Positions 59,257 through 64,000 of a stretch of DNA of 64,000 nucleotides are shown one piece after another. This stretch comes from Tribonema minus. Lineage: Eukaryota; Sar; Xanthophyceae; Tribonematales; Tribonemataceae. The position numbers and the translations under genes were made by a program. Below the pieces are notes generated by a model, which saw only the letters and a list, made by a program, of their open reading frames with translations, had not been told where the DNA came from and did no database searches. The first letter of the stretch is position 1. Each line of letters opens with the position of its first letter. The stretch spans positions 186,001 to 250,000 of the forward strand of contig JAFCMP010000024.1 of NCBI GenBank assembly GCA_017506865.1. The letters are read 5' to 3'.

Positions 59257-62200
59257 TTATGAGCTGCCCCCTTCCGGGCCGCCGCCGTCCCCCCCCTCGT
59301 CCCCCCCCTTACCGAACTTGGAGTCCGGCGCAATGGACGCGGTGAGACCACATTGCTGCAGGCCGAGGCAGTATGTCTCCGCTTGGCTCTTCCATGCCTG
59401 CGTGACCGTAGCCTTGCCGGCCTTGTGCGTCTCCATGGTGATCTCGTACGCTATTTTCATCGTCAGCTTCTTGACCACCTGAGAGGGGTCGCGCAAAAGC
59501 TAACTTGTGAAGATTGAAAGAAAACGGTTGGGATCGGACGCAGTCACTCAACTCACTGAACGCTTCATGAATTCACATACGGATGCGCCCGCATGGTACC
59601 GGTACTGTGCGCTGAGGCCTTGACGACTGAAGTCGCGGGAATTCATTAATGCGCCTGCATGATCAAAAGCTGTGTATTAATGCACTTGCAGGACCAAAAG
59701 TGCGCACGCTTTTATCTAATTCGATGAAGGCAATCGTCTTCAGGCGCTTTGGAACAGACAAAAAGAGCAGCTTGCCATTGCGGGAGAAGTGTAGGTGCCT
59801 GCGGTGGCTCAGCGGTATGCCGCCTTACACGCCAAATCCACGGATTCTCAACCCTGACTGTCACGCGGTCAAATGCATGCGCTCGGATGCTGAGCGGGGC
59901 CTGCAGCACCTTTGACAGCATATAGGGCGTGGTGAGCAGACACACACTGCATGTGGAACTCTTGTTGATTCTTGCTCAGGGCACGAAAAGTGCAAGTGCC
60001 AATACTTCTTGCTCACGCAGAAATGAAGCCCATGCCAGGTGACTGATGTCAGGCTTGCCATCAGAAAACATACCGTTGTGACAGTCTCGTTTTGTGACAG
60101 TTTCAATGCTTGTTGACGATTGCTCATGCGTACTACATGTGTACTACGTTGACGGTCCTTAAAATTGCCAGGGACGCTGCCGCAACAGCTCCAAAAACTG
60201 TGCCACCGCGTCTAAAGTGACATCTACACCAGGGCTGATAGAGCTTTCAAGGCGCCGCTCCCCAGTTCAGGTCGGAGAAACAACGCCGCCAACACCAACG
60301 TTCATGGTACAGTTCTATACCTCAAAGTATGTTCATGTATGTGAGTCTGTCAGGAGTGTGCGCAATGTCCTTGCAGCGCAACATCAACATGCCGCACTGT
60401 CAACCCTAACCCTAGCCCCACCCCTGACCCTAACATAACCCTAGCCCTAACCCTTATCCAGGACCTCGTTGCGCCTCATCAGGTCAAGCCTACGCTCGCA
60501 GCACCGACATGCGCTTTGCGCGTGCGTTGTCGCAGTTCATCTGGCCGCTCGGCCCTTTCTGCACGCCTGCATCCTCTGCTCACCTCATCGGCAATGATGA
60601 TGATCGTACTTTGTGCTGACCTCTGCAGTCCGTAGTGCCTCCGTGCTGACTATGGTATGGTCCGATACCGTAACACATTGTTGTACCATGCATTGTTTTT
60701 ACCGGGTTCTTGTGTCGCACGTCTATGAAACACTAGGAGAAGAGGGGCACAAAAATAGGAATGGGGGGGGGAAGCCCTACCCCTACCCTCCACGTATAAC
60801 CTCCACCCATTCCCAGAGAATTCCTTTTTGTGACGTACCTTGGTGATGCTCAGCGTAACGTAGTCAAACGTGTGTATGTCGTCGTTGTGCAGTATGACTC
60901 GCCACCACTTCTCCTTGTCCAGCTGCTCCTTTCGCTGCACTTTGTCCTCAACCTTCTCCTTCACCCTGCAACCAAGAACCAGCAAGGGTTTGGACATTGT
61001 CATACAATTCAAATACCTCAAAATCCTCATTTACGCTTCCTTCAGCACCAGCGAGGGTTTAGACATTGTCATATAAGGTAACTCAACTTTCTCCTTCACC
61101 GTGCCGTCAAACCAGCAGTGTTTTAGGCATTGTCATACCATCCAAATACCTCAACTTTCTCCTTCACCGTGCCGTCAACACCAGCATTGTTGTAGGCATT
61201 ACCATACCATCGGATACCTTTCGTCACCACGTATCTGTAAGGTATCTTATCATTTTTAGAAGTGTTCAGATGGTCGATTTATTGTGCTACACAGTTGTCG
61301 GCCTGAAATGATTACTGTGATGATGTGCTGCGTTGTTAGGGTTAGGGTTAACCCTAGGGTTAGGGTCAGGGTTAGGGTTTGTTTTGGCATGAATTGCGAC
61401 TATGACGCAGCGGGGGGAAACACTCATGATGTCAAGGGTTAGGGTTAGGGTTAGGGTTAGCGTTAAGCTCATTGCACAGCACCATGCGCCAAGGAATCTG
61501 CATAGCCTGGTATGGCATGGCACCGATTTTAAGCTTGCGCAACCCGGTTACAACAACTCCGCGCCCGCAGATTACTGTTGCTGCAGCCCCTTGCCAGGCG
61601 CAGGCGCATATGTCAACCTTATTGCAATGTGGTGTACTTCAAGTTTGAGGCGCAAGCGCAGTGTCCGACCGTTGAGCATACCCAACATACCTCGTTGTTG
61701 TGCGCACATGGCTGGCATTGGTCTGATCATACCACAGGCCACAATCTTCGTGTTGTATGGCAACTAGGTCAGCAAACTATTGTGTTGCCCATCGGCGACT
61801 GGAACTGCATCTGTGTGAAAAACTGTTAGCTGTCCATCCTCAAACTTTCAACATTTACCATCCACCCTGCATTGACGTATTTCATAAATCTTGTAGTTTT
61901 TTGTTTTCTCAATTTTACATCTGGATTGGGCTCATGTTTCGTGAAGCATACCAACTCTAAGTGATGGTTTGTTTCGACTTCTTTGTGCTGGCCTCAACTC
62001 TATTCTTTGAGACAAAACAAACAGCATACCGCACAGACATGCTGTTTGAGAGCTGTGGCTTTGCTTCGTGTGCAGTGGGACTAGACCCCAACTTGACTGG
62101 TAACATCCAACTTCAACCTCAACCGTTCATCCACATTCACGTATCAGTTTACTGGTTTGGTGTGGCCTGCACGCAGCCACCATGATGAATGTCGTGAGAG

Positions 62201-63782
62201 TGGGTTGATGTTAATCACACGCTAGCCTTCTGCAACACGCAAAGCGCGACGTCAGAGCTTGCAAGATGCGCCGACTCAGCCAGTCAGGGCGATTGCTGCA
62301 GCTCACTCCTGCCATTGTACCGGCAGTGATTGAAGCGCTCCGTTACGCTTCAAAGTTAGGGTTAGGGTTAGGGTTAGGGTTAGGCGTCTCACAAGCAAAT
62401 CCTCGCCACAGTAGTTTCTCATGCGTTCGCACTTTGCAGTGTGCGTTTAAAGCTGATTGAATGCCCTGCTGCCAATTTGCAAGTAGATGACCCGATGTGA
62501 AATGCATTGAACGTTGAAATGCTTCAAGTTTATTCATCGAACAATGTCACCTGCGACGTTTCACTGCTCAGGCAGCCACGCCTCTACAATGAAAAACGCA
62601 ACAGCTGACACATGGGATGGTGCAGGTGTAAAATTTCCAACATGCATCGCAGGGGTTCAAGATTTCACATTACATAGACTTCAACGACCTTTTACAATAC
62701 AGTACAGATGCTCACCTGTCTTTCACCAGCACGCTAGTGCCCGTAGAGGGACTCCCTGTTTGCACATCCCCCTTTCCGGACCCCAGGTTCCCCGGCCCCT
62801 TCTTTCCAATGTCCGCCATCATGGCTGCCCGTGGTTTTAGTGCATGTAGCGCTGTGTCCGCACCTGTCGAAGAGCGTAGAAAACGGGTGAAGCGATGGCA
62901 CATCAGCTTTGAAGTTTTGAGTGCGGAGCGCCCGTCATTTTGTCCCATGGGCTTTGCAGGTTTGCGTGCGGAGCGCCCATCATTTTGGCTCATGATCTTT
63001 CCAGTTTTGGACGCGAAGCGCCGAAGTATCATTTTGTCTCACTGCACCCAGGTCCTTCTTTCAGCAAGGTGGCCTGCTTTCCTATGTGGTCATGACATGC
63101 ACTAGCAAAACGTTGGGTGAAGTTCGGTAGAGGAACAAGACCAAGGAGTCGTGCCGGCAGTGAGATGACAGCTGCATACACTAATTAGAGCTCGACCCTA
63201 CAGTTCTGGAGCCTGAGATGGCAGAACACACTCTCACCTTTGCTGAGAACCCACACTCATCAGCGCTGCTGGTGCGAACAGTGTGGGCTGCCAGAAGTAG
63301 TCAAGGAGCGTGCCTGTGCAGCATCCTTACCATGTTAAAATGGATTATTTAGCCATCTCACACGCACGTCTCTGTACTTCAACTTGAGAGGACAGCACTG
63401 CTGCCTTGCTGCCAGTGATGCGAATGATGCAAAAGCCACAACAATCGCTGCTACATCAGTTAAGAAACACTGTCGACGGCCGCTGAGCGATCAAGAGCAC
63501 TCTGTTGCGACCTGCAAACTCGTCTCGGATTGTGTTGAAGATGTGTGAAGCTCATACCGTGGCAGGGCAGAGGGCTACTGCAGTGCTGTGTGCCTTAAAA
63601 TAGAGGTCTGGGATATTGCAGAACAGATTATCACACAGCACATTGCACGCACCTCGTCGTTGTTGCAATGGCCTGCTGTATGAGTGTCGCTGATGTGATG
63701 ATAGTTGCGGTGCAGCGAAGAACGACAGAGCCGTCGAGATGATGCACGCCAACAGCAGCGCCAGTCTCAATAACGTTTGCAT
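59257..63782 (-). CDS. clpS: Plastid-targeted ClpS-type adaptor of the Clp protease
   Basis: Four exons: 63782-63653, 62824-62716, 60965-60839 and 59478-59257; phases 1,2,0; 195 aa, TAA at 59257. Residues 1-20 (M-Q-T-L-L-R-L-A-L-L-L-A) are a signal peptide ending A-L-S|F-F-A-A-P, the Phe-containing cleavage site of stramenopile plastid presequences, followed by a basic S/R/Q-rich transit peptide. Residues about 45-80 are a linker. Exon 3 contains the ClpS core W-R-V-I-L-H-N-D-D-I-H-T-F-D-Y-V; exon 4 has E-I-T-M-E-T-H-K-A-G-K-A and a C-terminal strand, then a G/D-rich tail. ClpS delivers N-degron substrates to the ClpC/P protease; here in the plastid stroma by inference. Introns contain exon-edge copies and TTAGGG runs. 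Confidence 0.88.
59790..59875 (+). other. tRNA-like fragment (box A-like, valine-type anticodon arm)
   Basis: Contains TGGCTCAGCGG, matching the tRNA box A, followed by CGCCTTACACGCC, like the tRNA-Val(TAC) anticodon arm. The T arm is degenerate (GGATTCTCAACCC) and the acceptor stem does not pair. Probably a decayed tRNA or a tRNA-derived SINE head, inside a ClpS intron. Confidence 0.25.
60966..61230 (-). repeat. Three tandem copies of the ClpS exon 3 acceptor edge
   Basis: A ~68-bp unit with the exon start (coding V-K-E-K-V-E, plus strand ctcaactttctccttcac) and the intron part cagcaagggtttggacattg recurs near 61013-61075, 61081-61145 and 61150-61210. Confidence 0.85.
61335..61461. repeat. 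Opposed telomere-like repeats in ClpS intron 2
   Basis: TTAGGG units meet CCCTA in head-to-head order at 61347-61357 (ttagggttaaccctagggtt), then more TTAGGG follow and a second run is at 61437-61461. The inverted junction would not arise by simple slippage of one array. Confidence 0.8.
62895..63060. repeat. ~46-bp minisatellite in ClpS intron 1
   Basis: Three units of gtgcggagcgcccgtcattt tgtcccatg with changes, near 62921, 62966 and 63011. No relation to the adjacent exon edges was found. Confidence 0.7.
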
Positions 63783-64000
63783 GCTCGCCTTTCCGGTCGC
63801 TGCGTGTCTAGACGTCTGGAGGAGTCTCTCTTGTCGTGTGTTCTCCTGCTACTTAGACGTGATGCCACGTGGCCAGAAGTTGACCCCCCCCGTTTACCCC
63901 CCCCGACAGCAGGCAGCAGGGCAGCGACTCAGCGCCAAGCGTCAACAAGCGGCTCTATCTCTGCCTGCCACTACAGCCGAAAATTTTCTGGATGCATGGC
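63783..64000 (-). promoter_or_regulatory. ClpS upstream region
   Basis: About 218 bp upstream of the ClpS start codon to the window end. Contains two C-runs (63884-63905) and no clear TATA box. Probably 5' UTR and promoter. Confidence 0.35.

Noticed and set aside
24782..62384. Telomere-like repeats as evidence of a chromosome end
   Set aside because: Runs are short, internal, in both orientations and flanked by genes on both sides.

Overview
The window is nuclear DNA of a eukaryote, most likely a photosynthetic stramenopile (ochrophyte alga). Coding is split into short GC-rich exons with GT-AG introns. One protein carries an N-terminal signal peptide with an S-F-F-A cleavage site, the bipartite plastid presequence of algae with a secondary red plastid. 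A nicolin-1 homologue suggests a flagellated lineage, and short TTAGGG-type repeats are scattered through the sequence. The exact species cannot be fixed from the sequence alone; a brown-alga/xanthophyte relative is a guess.

Layout: 1-1057, edge of an unidentified minus-strand gene (weak). 1968-3414, nicolin-1-like gene (+). 5659-10573, ZIP metal transporter (-), head-to-head over 136 bp with 10710-20573, a second ZIP transporter of the KE4/ZIP7 type (+). 22866-34824, soluble pyridine nucleotide transhydrogenase (-), 9 exons. 37952-45180, Zn(II)2Cys6 transcription factor (-). 48737-49531, unknown ORF (+), with a diverged paralogous fragment on the opposite strand at 48.1 kb. 51555-53013, SEM1/DSS1 proteasome subunit (-), divergent from 53282-58139, a long low-complexity protein (+). 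59257-63782, plastid-targeted ClpS (-). I rebuilt exons by matching reading frame, intron phase and family homology. In the seven recognised genes the phases close across nearly every junction, and I give exon coordinates in each entry.

The most unusual property is architectural. Most introns contain tandem, decayed copies of the neighbouring exon edge: 40-150 bp of exon plus the splice site plus some intron, repeated two to eight times. The copies are usually interleaved with TTAGGG/CCCTAA runs, C-homopolymers or both. This is seen in both ZIP genes, the transhydrogenase, the transcription factor, SEM1 and ClpS, so it is a genome-wide process rather than one gene's history. About a third of assigned acceptors are followed by GT (AG|GT), as expected if introns grow, or arise, by tandem duplication of AGGT-containing exon segments.

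Other repeats: a 1.07-kb non-autonomous hAT-like element with terminal inverted repeats and an exact 8-bp target duplication (11862-12928), a ~680-bp foldback palindrome (30239-30921), and a dispersed ~45-bp element found at least four times.
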